Assembly: GCA_018466975.1 (NCBI GenBank)
Contig: CM031561.1
Location: forward strand, 4,216,001-4,280,000
Length of the DNA: 64,000 nucleotides
Source of the DNA: Sparassis latifolia
Lineage: Eukaryota; Basidiomycota; Agaricomycetes; Polyporales; Sparassidaceae
Direction: 5' to 3'
Of the stretch, positions 10,662-23,339 are shown piece by piece. Under the pieces are notes generated by a model. It saw only the letters and a program-made list of their open reading frames with translations, searched no databases and was not told where the DNA came from. Each line of letters starts with the position of its first letter. The stretch's first letter is position 1. The position numbers and the translations under genes are program-made.

Positions 10662-12963
10662 ATGGGCCGCAAACGAGCACAGGAATCAGACGACGAGTCC
10701 GAAGCCGACAGCGAACCATATGAACCCAAGCGGAGAAAGTACGCAGCGAAGAAGTCGGGCAATACAAAGCGCAGCGCAGCCAAGAGGCAAAAGTGCATCC
10801 AATCCGAGGAGGACAGCTTTACAGTACCCACAGAAGATCTTTTGGATGATATGGGCGCAGTCCAGGAGCGTCCACACGGAACTTCCATGCACCGGATTGC
10901 GCAGCCAGAGCCACTGCAAGAATCCTTGTTGGAATGGTACGCGGGCGTACACACTTCACGCGGTATGCCTTGGCGAAAGCCATATGACCCCACGCTAGGT
11001 CCTGACGAGCAGGCGCAAAGAGCCTATGAGGTCAGTGTCGTTCGTTTGTCTCACGGCGCCCGAATAATTGGAGACAGGTCTCTCCCCACAGGTCTGGATA
11101 TCGGAAATCATGCTGCAGCAAACCCAGGTTGCCACGGTAATACCATATTACAATAGATGGATGGGAAAGTATGTTATTAGAATTTGTTGGAACTTGACAC
11201 AATATCCAGCTGACCATGTTTGCACAGATTTCCCACTATCAGAGATCTTGTACGTCTCTCACTATGTCCTGAAGGGTCTGATTTCCCTCATTAATACAGT
11301 CTTCAGGCTGAATCTGACATAGAGATGGTGAATGGTATCTGGAAGGGTCTAGGATATTACTCCCGCGCCGCCCGCCTCCTCAGCGGGGCCAAGAAAGCGG
11401 TAGAACAATTCCATGGACGCCTTCCAGACAACGCAAAAGACATGCAATCGCAAATCCCAGGCATCGGACGCTACAGCGCCGGCGCTATCTGCTCTATCGC
11501 GTACAACCAGTGTGTGCCTGTGGTGCGGTTAATCTGGCTCATATAACCATTCCCGTCGTCTGACTTTAAATCGCATGCTTTCCTTATGGGTTCGCCCCGC
11601 GTGTCCTGCTTCTAGCTAGATGGAAATGTGCACCGGCTTCTGAGTCGCGTTTTGGCTCTGCACGCGCCGCCAAAGGCGAAGCAGACGCTCGACGTGCTGT
11701 GGGCCGGCGCTACTGCACTGGTCGAGGGTTCCACTCGTCCAGGAGATCTCAACCAGGCGCTGATCGAGCTGGGATCGACGGTGTGCAAGGTGCGAGATCC
11801 TCATTGCAGCGCGTGTCCGCTGCGGGCATGGTGTCGGGCGTATCAATATCAGACATCTAAAGAAAAGGTAAATCCCGGATAGATGGAGAAATGCGGCTGA
11901 CGTACGATATGCTGCTGATACATCTCTACGACAGCCTGACAGGATGGCTCCGAGGCGCGACGAGGGGGTGCCTGACATCGAAGAGCTATGCAGCCTCTGC
12001 GAAGCTCTACCTGCGCCTGGCCTGGTGACCGCTTTCCCGATGAAGACAGGAAAAAAGAAGGCGCGGGAAGAGCTCGACATCGTGAGCGTCATTGAATGGC
12101 GAAGCAGGACCGATGACCAGCGCTGGTTTCTGCTCGTCCGACGTCCCGAGGGTGGTGAGTCATCTAGTACAATTTGCCTTCCTGCGCTGTCCTTAGACGT
12201 TCGGATGAGGAGGCGCCCTCGCATACCTTTCTGATGCGCCCCCGCCCGACCAGGTCTTCTTGCAGGCCTACACGAATTCCCCACCTCGCCGAATGTCCCC
12301 GTGCCAACTTCGCCGTCCGCGATGATCGAGATCGCATCCACAATACTATCTGATCTGCTCGCGGCACCCCCAAAATCAAGACCACCGCCAAAAGGCAAAA
12401 CCGACAGGGCACCGTGCCGACACGTACCCGCGGCTGGACCATCGGAGGATGCCTCCCGACGGTACTCGCCTGGGGACGAGTCTGATGGACAGCACCCAGC
12501 CACGGATGGATCGATAGCTCTGCGGATCGCGAATATCACCCCGGTAGGCGATGTACTACACATCTTCTCGCACATCAGAAAGACGTATCGTGTGCAGTGG
12601 GTACTCCTGGAGGGAGAAGCTAAGGAACCCCCTTCGTTAAGGAGTAGGCCGTCTGCGGACGCCGACCGTCCGCCTAGCTTAAAGAAAGGCAAACGCAAAT
12701 CTAGCCCCGCCAACCGCTGTCGCACGACTACGCTTAGGATGGCGGATGACGGTGCAAAGGTAGCCCGGGCGAGTGCGTCCACACCTCCCCAGGCGCTCTG
12801 GACGCCGATAGAGCAAGTGCCCAATGCCAAGTACGTGAATCCCCACCAGGTAGCTTCTGGCCAGGTGATACTCACGAGATGCTCTCAATTAATTCGTGGC
12901 AGTGTTGGCACGGGCGTGCTCAAGGTGTGGAAGCAGGTAAGCACACTCTGGGAGAACGCATGA
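10662..12963 (+). CDS. MUTYH: A/G-specific adenine DNA glycosylase (MutY homolog)
   Basis: Eight exons: 10662-11030, 11092-11168, 11228-11249 (22 nt), 11307-11522, 11616-11867, 11935-12154, 12254-12830, 12903-12963, giving 597 aa. MutY removes adenine mispaired with 8-oxoguanine in base-excision repair. The nuclear-type basic N-terminus precedes the catalytic core: [10 protein letters not shown] (catalytic Glu), [11 protein letters not shown] helix-hairpin-helix, then [12 protein letters not shown] (catalytic Asp). The [4Fe-4S] cluster ligands fit C-x6-C-x2-C-x5-C in [17 protein letters not shown]. The C-terminal NUDIX-like 8-oxoG recognition domain begins at IVSVIEWRS with [15 protein letters not shown]. 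Splice at 12154 was chosen for the GTGAGT donor and this motif. It is longer than bacterial MutY because of the N-terminus and an insert in the NUDIX domain. Confidence 0.95.
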
Positions 12964-13830
12964 CGTCAAGGACCTAGCATTAGCCGCGATTGGGTGATGG
13001 TCAGCGGACTATTCGCTTGTGCGGTGGGCCATGATGGCCCATGGCGACGAGGTGCAGATTGGCCAGAAGACTTAGTGTGCAATTAACGGGGCTTGTATAT
13101 ATAGGCTCTGCACAAGCTGCTGGAAGCGTGGAAGTGAATACAAGTGCCCAATATATCCATACTCGGTATGTTCTTCGTAGAGCCCATGGTCCGCGCATCA
13201 GGAGTGCGTAGATTTCAGGGTGAACGTACTGTACTGGGCGGTGATGAAACGGTAGTTTATTTCTACCAGCCTGTGCCTGCTCGCGTCGCAGCAGCTCGGT
13301 TGGATCCGGCTGCGTGACTTTATCGCCGTCTATGTCTCCATATGTCCAAATGTCTCCTTACCGGCGGCACTCAGCATACTCTGATGAGCGTGCGGGGAAG
13401 ATACCACTAGGGCCCATGAGGCTTGAACGTTCCCGCCCACACACGCGCGCCCAGCCTTGGGACAACAGGATGGGAAGTGGTAGAATTAGCCAAACCATAT
13501 TGAGCACATCATACAGCTCTACAATACAGATAGAGAGGGTACAGATCGAGATCAATATCATGGCCGAAGCAACGCGGGAGGACGCGAGGGGGCAAGGTCC
13601 GACAAGCAGGCGAGGACTGAGAGTACAACGTACATAATGAGTAGCGAGGTGTCAAGCGAATTAGAGTTAATAAAGCATGCTGCAAGAAGTGCGGACGCGA
13701 GTCTGGCCCTTAACCATGACGGATCGCAAGAAATAGGTCTGCAGGCTCCAATAGTGTGCGCGTCAATGTGACAGGGTGGGGGAAAGAGGGAGGACGAGTA
13801 GATGTCGGGAAGCCGCCTGCGGTAAGGGAA
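12964..13830. other. Intergenic between convergent genes
   Basis: About 870 bp between the MutY stop and the WOPR stop. It should hold both 3' UTRs. An ORF of 107 codons at 13314-13637 has no recognisable feature. Confidence 0.5.
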
Positions 13831-15355
13831 TCACCATTTAGTGTCGAGAGACAGGTTGGGCTTCCTGTCTTCGGTGTCGTACCCCGCGTAAACGGAGGGT
13901 GTCTGCCTGCCCGACCACGATTGGTGGGGAGTAGACGGTGGTGGCTTCATCGCGTTCGAAGAAGAGAAGCGACGCAAGAACGCCTCGTCCAAGGGATCCC
14001 TGACAGGCCCGGAGATTCCTTGGAGATAGTTGAGCGGTACGAGCTCTCGGGGACCGAGATCGGAATTCATCAGCTTTTGTGGAGGAGGTAGATGCAACGA
14101 TGATGTGCTCGGGGGTGTGACGGGGGTGGAATAGGGACGGGGCGAAAAGACAATATCCGATGATGACGACGACGACGATTGCGTACACGGCGAAGGGTCC
14201 CTATACGATTGCAGGCCAGTATCATACAGCGTTGGCAGGCGTGGGCGCGTGGAAGGGTCACCGGCTGTTTGAGGTTTGCGGATGGGGGTGGGTATGTCTG
14301 GCGGGAGGCGATGATCTGACGGTGAGGTGTGATATGTCTGGTGCACAGGGTACACGTCGGGCGGAGGACGAGACATGTGCCGCAACGAGCTCGCGTCGGT
14401 CAAACTCGCAGCCTGGGTTCTGCTAGTTGATGGCTGCCGCCCAAGCCTCCAGGGTTCAAGTGCCGGAGTGAGCTCATCACTCGAATGCGACTCGGGACGC
14501 TTGGCCTTACTCGCTCGCGCGCTCTTAAACCAGCCTTCAGGAACGCGCACATCGCCGACTCCTTTCACGGTGTCGATGGTGCCCAGATTTTCTAGTGTGA
14601 GTTGGCTGAAGTACGCGGCTAAATATTGGGTCAATCGGCACCAGTCCTGTCGAGGTGCCAGAAAAAAACTCACTGAGGTGCCATTTTCTCGTGATGGCGC
14701 GAAGACGGTCATCAGGCAGGGATACGTGGACGCTATAGGTCTGTTTTATCAGCCGCTCGGTGTCTAGACGCGAATACGGTAACCCGCCCAGGCGGGAATC
14801 TCGTCGCCTGTGAACAAGTAACCGTGTAAGTGACAGGCAAGTATCTGCGTGTGTCGCAAGACACACCTCATCATACTAGCCCATCGAGCAGATGGGTGGC
14901 TAGGGTCATCGTTGATTTCGTTTTCGCGCTGGTGGTAATAGAGAAAATCCTGAAGAAAAAAGTAAGTGGCGTCGGCGAAAAAAAGGTGGGAAAGCTCACA
15001 TCTCGCACTCGACTGGGTCCCCAGCCCATGCCGTCCGTCCTGCAAGGATGTGAATGAGCTGCTACGCCACACTCACAAAAACGGGAACAAACCATCTCTC
15101 CATGCCCATTCCAGTAGCTTCGGAATTAGCACAACGTTCTTCCCATACGTAGACATTCCCGGAAGTTATTCTATGGGTATTGAGTGAGCAAAAAGGATTG
15201 ACAATTGTCGGAAAATTCCGCATTTACGCTCTGCGCTCCTCTGCGTCTAGGCGACGAGTAGTCATGGGCAGGACGTTCCGCGCCACAGAATAGAATATCT
15301 GCAAGGCATCACGCGTGGAGCGGATGTGGACATTTTGAAGAGTAGGCTGTTGCAT
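13831..15355 (-). CDS. WOPR (Gti1/Pac2) family transcriptional regulator
   Basis: Six exons: 15355-15228, 15170-15093, 15039-15000, 14949-14867, 14807-14674, 14618-13831, for 416 aa. WOPR proteins are fungal DNA-binding regulators that control morphological switching and virulence or development (Wor1, Ryp1, Pac2, Gti1). The domain is split over five exons. WOPRa contains RSTRDALQIFYSV, LPMTTRRLDAEERR, GNVYVWEER, and ERWTDGMGWGPSRVRDDFLYY. WOPRb has LIKQTYSVHVSLPDD, then KWHLTAYFSQ and GVGDVRVPEGWFKSAR. The rest is Ser/Pro-rich and probably disordered, as expected of an activation region. Every intron is 50-59 nt with GT-AG ends. A long gene-free region upstream is in keeping with a heavily regulated developmental gene. 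Confidence 0.93.
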
Positions 15356-17931
15356 GGTGAAGACGGGGGAAAGATGGGGAGGGGAGATGCTTAATTTGCG
15401 AATTGTTTATAAGTGATGTCTAAGGCGCCGATAGCCAAGATACTTAAAGGAGGCAGGGTCAAAACGAGCAGGGGATCCCCGAATCTAAAGAAGTTACGAT
15501 TGAGTTTGCATTAAGTTTGCCGCATGGGCAGAGACAAAATGGGCCGCGCCGGGAGATCGGGGAATAAATCGCGCTAGTCTCAGACTAGCACCCTTTCATA
15601 TATCAGCAGTACATAACCTCTGACTAACTTCAATCGTGGCTGTCTGTCCAACATGCGCTGGTATTCGACCTTCGATCCCTCATACACACTCTTTTCACTC
15701 CGACGAGCTAGCGCAGGAGTGGCGGTAACGCAGCAAGTCATGCGGCGCCCATTGCAATCGCCCTGGCTAGGCCGCGAAAGTCAAATCCGTACCACCGCAA
15801 ATTTTGAGTTCCGGCACGACACCTCTGCTAAGTCTGCCTCCGCCGCTCGGTTCCAGACGCTGTCTGACCACATCCTCAACAAAAGTTTATATGACAAAAG
15901 AAGCCCTTAGAAACCAATGAAGAGCGCGAGACCATGATTGACGCTCACCAAGTGCATCGGCCTCCTCAGGAGCCTGTCTCGCAATTGTGCTGCCGTTGCT
16001 GGGCGCGAAATAGCCATCAGAGCCTCTGTGGAACGGCGGAGTAGCGATGTGGCCTATGATAGCCGCTGGCTCGAGCCGTAAAAAAACTCGCAGCATGCCT
16101 GGAACGCCCAAGCAGGAAGAATGCGCTTACCGAATTATCCTGATTACAATTCATCAGGTCCTCGCTTTTCAGATCTCGTGGGCATTCGTGGGCATTCGCA
16201 AATTCCCGGATAGGGAAGATCTTTTCTCAACGCTCCCGCGAATGTCGGTCAAATACGTACAAGACAGCGCACCCAATCTAATCGAAGGACAACCTTGATT
16301 AGCTCGAGCGTGAGAAACTTTGACGGCTCACTTGTAATGCCCCTGTCGGCTCATGAGTACATCGGGTAAAATAGAACGCACCACTTTTATAGGGTGATCA
16401 GCCTTGCGCAGAGCACATGCAAAACGGTTGAACTGCCAGCAGTCTGCAGATCAGTCGTATCATGGAGAGCGGAGGTGGATCGGAGAAACAGACCAGATTA
16501 GGGTATCTCGAAATTTGCGCTAGAACGCATGAGAACAACTATGAAACCGACGGTCGTAACCCAGCAAAGGAAATAGAACGAATCATTCCCTGCAGCTCAC
16601 TCGATTTAGTCAGATGAAGGAACTTGATACACATGGATGACAGATCACGTAGGATAACTTTGTGCACGCTTATTCCACGTTCGTCTCCAGAACGGAATGC
16701 CTTCCGACGTGCCAGAAAAGCATCGCGGGAGAAGACGCCTGTCAGAATGATGAAAGCATGCGCAAGGCTCCCAGCGACGAGCATAACGTTGATGAAAAAC
16801 GGAGCTCCTGCGTACCGCCGCATCACCATGTACGAGAGTCCAGACCTTTCTCAATGGGTGCTTCAGTAGGCGTCATCACCGCATGATCAGGAAGAAGCAC
16901 GGTAGGTGTCAGATGAAGCGGAGCTGTAAGGAATTTGACACACATTCACGACATCTTCCACAGCGACTCGTCGGTGATTATATTGTATCATCTGGCCGAG
17001 TATCCTGCGTATCCTCCCTGATGGGAAAAGAAACTCGCCAAGTCAAGCGTTGTGCAAGGTCAGCAACGAAGTAAAGTAAAACGTACCGTGGGCAACGAAC
17101 GGCGCTCAAACTCTGGCGACGATACTGACATACGTTTAGTAACGTAAACGCTCCCATTTGTTCATCCAGAAGTCGGTCGACTTGGGATGAAAAGCACGTC
17201 TGCACACCCTATAACAAAGTGAAGGTGAGAAACGTTCTCATGAGACGGGCTTTTCAGTGCCACATACCGCATATGTAGCGCTGGGGGAAGTGCGTCGTGT
17301 CGAGGCCGTCGAGTAGGCAGGGAAGGCGTATGAAGCACTATCATGCTTGACTATCTGCGTCGATCTCCGCTCCCAGTCTCGACCTCTTGAAATCATTGGT
17401 GATCGCGTCAAACTCTCCAATGGACAGTCCGATTTCGGACGATCTGAGTAGCTGCATAGTCAGTAGGGGTCAGCATGAAATCGAGGGTCACCACGTTCTC
17501 GGGTAGGCGTTCACATATGCAATAAGAGTAGGACGATCGCGAGCGACTCGTCGGGGGTAAGTTTATGACTTGACATGAGAATATGAAAGTAGCCAAATTG
17601 ATTCATATGGTCCTCGAAAGCATGCTACCACGGTCGAGAACTTCGCACTATTCACGGCATCTCTTCAAGTCAAGTGAATGCTGTCGAGACGCAGATATTG
17701 TACAGTGCTGCGCTCAATTGCGAGAACATGAGACTGAATGGGGATGTGGTTATTAAGCATTCCTGAAGTAAAGACATATTCCAATTAGTAGTTATGCCAG
17801 GCATGTACTGGGCACAAGAAGACTTTATTTGGTGTGCGCCGATGAACCGATGGTAACTGGGACCCTATGAGGGCTTCTCGATGACAGCACAAGGAGCTTC
17901 GAACAATTTGCTCAGTCCACAAGATGCTCTG
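15356..17931. other. 2.6-kb stretch without a supported gene; possible minus-strand gene
   Basis: It contains the WOPR upstream region. On the minus strand, a Ser/Arg-rich ORF at 17420-17238 can be joined across a 55-60-nt GT-AG intron to a segment reading GVQTCFSSQVDRLLDEQMG. A hydrophobic ORF (FFINVMLVAGSLAHAFIILTG, shortened) lies at 16829-16539. These could be exons of a small membrane-protein gene, possibly decayed, but I could not build a continuous model or name a family. Confidence 0.35.
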
Positions 17932-20866
17932 TCATGGAGCAACGCGTACGATCAGAGCCGAGAAAAGGTCCGACGTGCGCGAAGGCGTTAGTTCGCTACA
18001 TGAGAGAATGATCAGGCGAAGTGCCGTACCTTCCAGAGGGAGCACCACGGGCATATGGTCTGTAAATTCTGCGTAGTGCAGGCGGCCACGGAACGTATAA
18101 CGTATTCGGAGCGTTTTGGCGACCATGGCGGCAGGGTCGTAGAAGCCTTGCAGTCCAGCCTGCGATTCACAGGATAAGTAATCAATTCCGGAAGGCCGTC
18201 AGATAAGACCAGGGATCATGATGGCAATCAAACAGATTTAGCACGGTGCAGGGATGGTGGCGAAGAACAAGAGCAAGGTAACCCCGTTCCTGGGTCCTGG
18301 CCAGCGTGCTCATATGAGCACAGTACTAAACCCACGGAAGCCTTATTCTACAACTGGTGAACTTGGCCCAGCCGTGCTCACCACTCCACTGCCCACAGCT
18401 CAGTCACTCGTGCCATTGCATCACAGATCATCGTCCAGCCCTGCACCCATCAGACGCAAGGAATTAACATCCAAATTGCCCACAAATAACATCTTCTGCG
18501 GTCAAGATAACAATAGCTTTTACGACACCTTCGGCCATGTACTCCCAAAAGGGAATCGATAATAAGTAATGCTTGTATGGGCGCAGTACCTCGAAGGCCA
18601 GCAGCGCAAAATGCCATAATAGGGATTGTATCACAGACAATATGAATATGACTGACCTTACTTCTCCTCCCGGGGATGTATAACTGACTCTTGTTCACCA
18701 AGGCCTGGACAGGGACTGTGACATCGACGTCTAATCCCTTCGTACTCTCGTCCCGCTCCGAAGGGCCATAGAGTGCTTCGACAATGATCAAACCTTGGGA
18801 ATTTCACAACATGTCAAACTTAAGTATAATGCATGAACGGTGACCCAAGCTCATACCGCCACAGGAAGCTTCTGCTTGCATGTGCTTCTTTGCCGTGTCC
18901 TGCAATAGATGACTCGTCTCCTTTATCTCACGCAACACATCAGATTTTTCGTCTCGCAAGTCCCGCCGAGCCCGTCGGAAAAACCTACAATGACGGGCGA
19001 GCTGAGTGTATTAGTAGAACATCAGACAGGCGGAGACGTACTCCATCCGTTGTCTGCGACGGCGAGGCCGCAGGATAAAGTAATACGCGGCGACAAGAGC
19101 TGTAGAAGGCACTACAGTAGTCCATAGCGCCAAACCAAGTTCACGGTCATGGGAGAGTGTGATTGGCACTGTTAGCTGTTGACCTAGGTAGAACACACTG
19201 GGAGATCGATATCATTTCTCATGAGTAGGGTCGTTGAAATAAGGAAAGATGCTTACTCCAGCTTCAACACTATGCCTTCCAGTCCCATACCCACACTTGC
19301 GCCAGCGGCACTATCGTTCTTCCTCCACTCGCACCCAACCAACCAGGACCAACCGTTCAAAGCAAATTGCGCAATCACTTTCGCCTGCAACCCCAACTCC
19401 ACAAAGTTTAGTCCCCACTGGGCACTGACGCCGGTCATGAGACCTGCCATCGTCACACCGACGTTCCAGAAAGTCGTCCCAAGAGCCAAACCATGCACGG
19501 AAGGCGGACGTACACCATGTTCTGACCCCAAGTTCGGCATTGGGATAGACGCTTCAGGAGTATGGTCAAAGAAGTGCGCAGAAGACAAGTTGACAGACAC
19601 CACGGGCATGGGGGACCTGGTGGTAACTACAATGGTGCCCTGTGTGGGGGATTCGGGGAAGAGGCGGCGTGAGAGGGCGACAGTGAATGGAGGTAATCTT
19701 CGATCTTCAGGTAAACTAGAGAAGAAACGTCGAAACAGGGCGGGAAGATGTGTCTGCACCATGACAGTACTATCGTCGTCGCGGTAAGTAGTCTTGAGAC
19801 CAAGAGAAGCCATGTTAAGAAGAGACGTTGTGGCCTAATGGCGAGTGATGAATAGAATGCGGGAACCAGGTGACTGTTTCGCTGCTGACCTCGAAATTCC
19901 AACGAGGAGAGTACTGGTGTCTGATAGTCCCCATTATTTTTCCGCGCGACGTTCCACCCCCACTACTGGATAATACTAGTACAGTCTTATCATTGATTTC
20001 TTTCTGTATAGCTCTTGACTCAGCACTACATCAATGCCAAGGACGAAGGGCGCATACCTGGACTGTGTGGCGGAAGGTGAGGTTGCTTCTTTGAACCTCC
20101 TTCAACCTGCGCGTCAAACGTCCATGCAGCGGTTCGTCCTTAGCATTGAAGTAATCGTCGTCTTCAAAAAGAGAGCTAGCGTCGACGTTGAGAGAAATGT
20201 GGGCTCTCGGACGAACGATGGGCTCTAAACGCGCCCGCTCCACTTCTATGTTGTTGTGTATTAAGGCAGCATCGAGCTATACACGTTGGAAGTAAGCGGT
20301 AAAGGTCACTGGAGAGGACTTGCACACCGAGACTTGCCTCTTCTTTGGAAAGGCCGCTCAAGTCGGCCAATTGAACGTCTTTGAGTCCATCAGGACCTAC
20401 GCTGACACATGTTCAACCACGCGGAAGTAGGAAAACCTTCACAGACTAACCTAGAAGATCGTATGCTCGCCTAGAGTGGCTTCAGCAAGAGCGCGAGACC
20501 AAAATCGTTTGACATACCGCGTTATAGGGTCCGACAACACTGTTACAAATGCATCAGTTGGTTCCAAAGCTGGCATTAATCAAGGTTGATGCAACTGGCC
20601 TTCGTATGCCTTCTGCACCTCCAGGAAGCGTTTGGTAGCTGTATCCTTCGCTTGCCCGTCATGTTGCTTGTCCGGATGAAAAACAACAGAAAGTTGTTTG
20701 TAGCGTTCCCTTATTTCATTATCGGAGGCAGTAGTGGGAAGGTTGAGTACAGCGCTGGAAAATAATGAGTAGTATAAGAACACTGAGCGTAAACAACATA
20801 CTAGAGAAATTCTCGGTCGTTGGGCGACCCGGGAATATTTAGGAGGTCAGGAGACGTGTCGGGCAT
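17932..20866 (-). CDS. DNAJC11: DNAJC11-type J-domain protein (mitochondrial outer-membrane family)
   Basis: Twelve exons: 20866-20802, 20754-20600, 20539-20518, 20470-20451, 20396-20338, 20276-20058, 20003-19890, 19834-19257, 19197-19042, 18984-18857, 18793-18657, 18159-17932, giving 626 aa. DNAJC11 is a J-protein associated with the MICOS/MIB complexes that shape cristae. The J-domain (residues about 18-85) has NEIRERYKQLSVVFHPDK with the HPD triad, then AYEVLSDP. The centre has KIMGTIRHQYSPRWNFEA, the middle beta-rich region of the family, and the C-terminal DUF3395-type block GLIIVEALYG, DVTVPVQALV, GLQGFYDPA, LRIRYTFRGRLH. Two introns use GC donors (20599-20540 and 20337-20277). The intron 18656-18160 is 497 nt. 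The last 30 residues could instead be replaced by a 34-nt intron and an early stop at 17988. Confidence 0.93.
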
Positions 20867-21206
20867 ACACAAGATTAATTCGTCTCAAAATTCGTGACGG
20901 ATGTAGACCGCAGACTGAACGGCGGATTTGCCTGCAATCCCAGGTGGTGGATGGGTTGAGGTCGGCGGGTAAAGTTAACCGAGATTAGTGTCGCCTACTC
21001 AGAGTTCTTACTTGGCTTTCAAGGTTTCTTACCTCACTACAACCTCCGATTAGAACGTTATAACGCACTTTCAGTGCACATCTAGTATTGATCGACCGGC
21101 ATTTATATTTGCCCAAACGCGGTTAGGCTCAGGCAAGCTCGAGGCCGGTTTGAGGTTTGTCGTCTTACCTCGAACCACTTGGCCCTCATTCCTGGCTTTG
21201 GTCGCG
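20867..21206. promoter_or_regulatory. Shared upstream region of DNAJC11-type and RMD1-type genes
   Basis: 340 bp separate two divergent start codons, both of mitochondria-linked protein families, so a shared promoter is likely. I recognise no specific factor site. Confidence 0.5.
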
Positions 21207-23190
21207 ATGGCTTCAAATCAACCTCACCGGGGGAGCCCTGCGCTCGCTGCGGAAACTAAGCCCCGTGGTGCTAACCGGTCAACCAAGGTTGCAGGCAAAC
21301 TGAAGGTATTGCCCGACCAGGTCGAACCGGCGTTACAGGACAAGCAAGCTGAAGCACAGGCCCCGCCGAAAGACAAGGAAGAGGGTGAAGCCCCCGGTAG
21401 TCCTGAGAGTGACGAAGATGAAGGAGACGACGAGGATGAACCGGAAGAGGATGTGGAGGTAAGTTATACCACATATAACAGGGTGGCAGACTGACCGCAT
21501 GCTACGGATCGTCAGGTATACAATCAGATAGATCTAATACCTGCAGGGTCAGCAAGGAGAGATGCTTTACGCTTGACCAAGAAGAAAGCCAAGTCATTGC
21601 CTAGGGTCACCGCATATGCAACCGCCGGGTGCGTTCGAATTGTTTGCTTGACCTTTGACCTGTTTTACATTTAGTCTCTGACTGCAGCTCATACCGCTTT
21701 CCTGAGCTTATGAAATTTTTTAATGCACGACGCGCTGCCTATCATACCAATGCACGTATAATACACGACGTCATATATACGCCGTATGCATATGAACAAC
21801 CTGTGGAAGATCCCACTGCATCCGAACGTCATGTACACTTCCAAGGACAAGCACGACCCAGCCAAACTGGCGACCTGCTCGGGGTGCCAGAATTGGTTCC
21901 AGAAGACAACCGGGTTGCGTCCGATGCAGAACCTCCACAAGTCGGGAAGACGAAGAGGAAGGGCAAGTTCTCTGAGACACCTACTGAAGCGGAGATCTTC
22001 ATCTTTCCGTATGGAACTGTGGTTATTTGGGGAATGACTGAACCGCAGGAAAGGCGATTCTTGTCTTCAATGTGCGTTTCATAGCATCCATTTGTACTGT
22101 TCTGTTCAATCGTACCGTAAAGAAAGCGCTTTGAAGAGGAAAAACTAGGTACGAAGTTTCTACGGACCACCAGACTGTAACGTAACGTCGTTGCAGCACC
22201 GGACGAGGTCGAGATGGAAGATCTCAATTACTACTACGCCAACTACAGCCGGTATCTAGCTCATTTTGTCTCGTGTTAATACTCGCTCCTCATCTTGTGA
22301 ATCAGGATATATAATGACGTGATCACGCTTCGCAGAGGCTCCAGCTATATGTGAGCGGACCTGCACCCAAATACACTCTAGGCTCTAACGAAAGGCAAAA
22401 GGACAAAGCTATCCCTCTCTCATGCGTTGTCGCAATCAGTCAAGATTTCTTTGGTGCGCAAGTTTAACTCGCGTGGAAGTCTACGCTGACATTCGTCCAT
22501 GCTCACTAGTTTGAAGAACTCATCTCGACGACGATTGAAGAAACAAAAGACATACCAGAGATAATCAGTGCCACAGGAAAAATTGGCATGCCTCACAAGG
22601 GTATTTCCACGTCACCCGCCCAAGAACTTCATCTCTTACATCTTCTTCCAGACATTATGAAGAAGATCGGGGAGCTATTCCTGTTACGGTCAGATATTAA
22701 CTCCGTGGGGTCCGTACTTGATTCGCCTGTACGTTGCCTCTAGTGCATCAGTCATATGATGCAGTATGTTCACGCCTCTCATCCCCGCAGGAGGTTTTCT
22801 GGGTGCGCGCTATTGACACCGCGCCTTGTCTTCGTGTCCTCATATTCGATCTAGACATATCCGGATCTTCAACCATTATATGATGCCGCGCGTGGTTACC
22901 TGGAGATTCCCCAGCGGATTAACTTGCTGAATACGCGTGTGGAGGTTAGTCTGGGTGCGCCCCGGATACCGGTTATCTGATAACGGAGCTTTTGTAGGTC
23001 CTGCAAGACATGTTGCAACTTCTCAAGGAAACCGTCTCAAGTCGTCACGCAGAGCGCCTGGAACAGATTGTGATTGCGCTGATTGTCGTCGAGATTGGTA
23101 GGTATCTGCCTCGATTTCAATATTCCACTTTCACTTACCTCCCGTCTAGTTCTTGGTATCATCACTATCTTAGTTGATCTCTTCTCATAG
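21207..23190 (+). CDS. RMD1/Sif2-like DUF155 protein (RMND1 family)
   Basis: Thirteen exons: 21207-21458, 21516-21628, 21688-22071, 22123-22148, 22197-22251, 22306-22350, 22402-22453, 22510-22600, 22652-22728, 22791-22802, 22855-22944, 22998-23097, 23150-23190, giving 445 aa. The N-terminal third is acidic and low-complexity. DUF155 starts at AEIFIFPYGTVVIWGMTEPQE and continues with EVEMEDLNYYYANYSRIYND, HALSQSVKISLFEELI, MPHKDIMKKIGELFLLR, and a C-terminal helix IVIALIVVEIVLGIITIL that should be a membrane anchor. Family members (yeast Rmd1/Rmd8, S. pombe Sif2, human RMND1) act in mitochondrial translation, meiosis or vacuolar functions. Without a visible mitochondrial presequence, which paralog this is stays open. 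Exon 10 is only 12 nt (EVFW). Confidence 0.92.
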
Positions 23191-23339
23191 TCGCTCTCGG
23201 ACTCTTTCCTCTTTCCTCGGACTCTTTGCTCACTCGCAGATGCCCCAGTCTCATGCCTACACATTGTATAATAATTTACATCTGTCGCCATTCGTCCAGA
23301 TCCATCCCTATGCTACATGACGCCGGGGTCGGCAGAGTC

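Noticed and set aside
13314..13637. 107-codon plus-strand ORF between MutY and WOPR
   Set aside because: Low-information composition, no splice partners, position in convergent 3' UTRs.
18254..18562. Treating the ORF inside the long DNAJC11 intron as a gene
   Set aside because: No recognisable domain and no own introns. Kept only as part of a finding.
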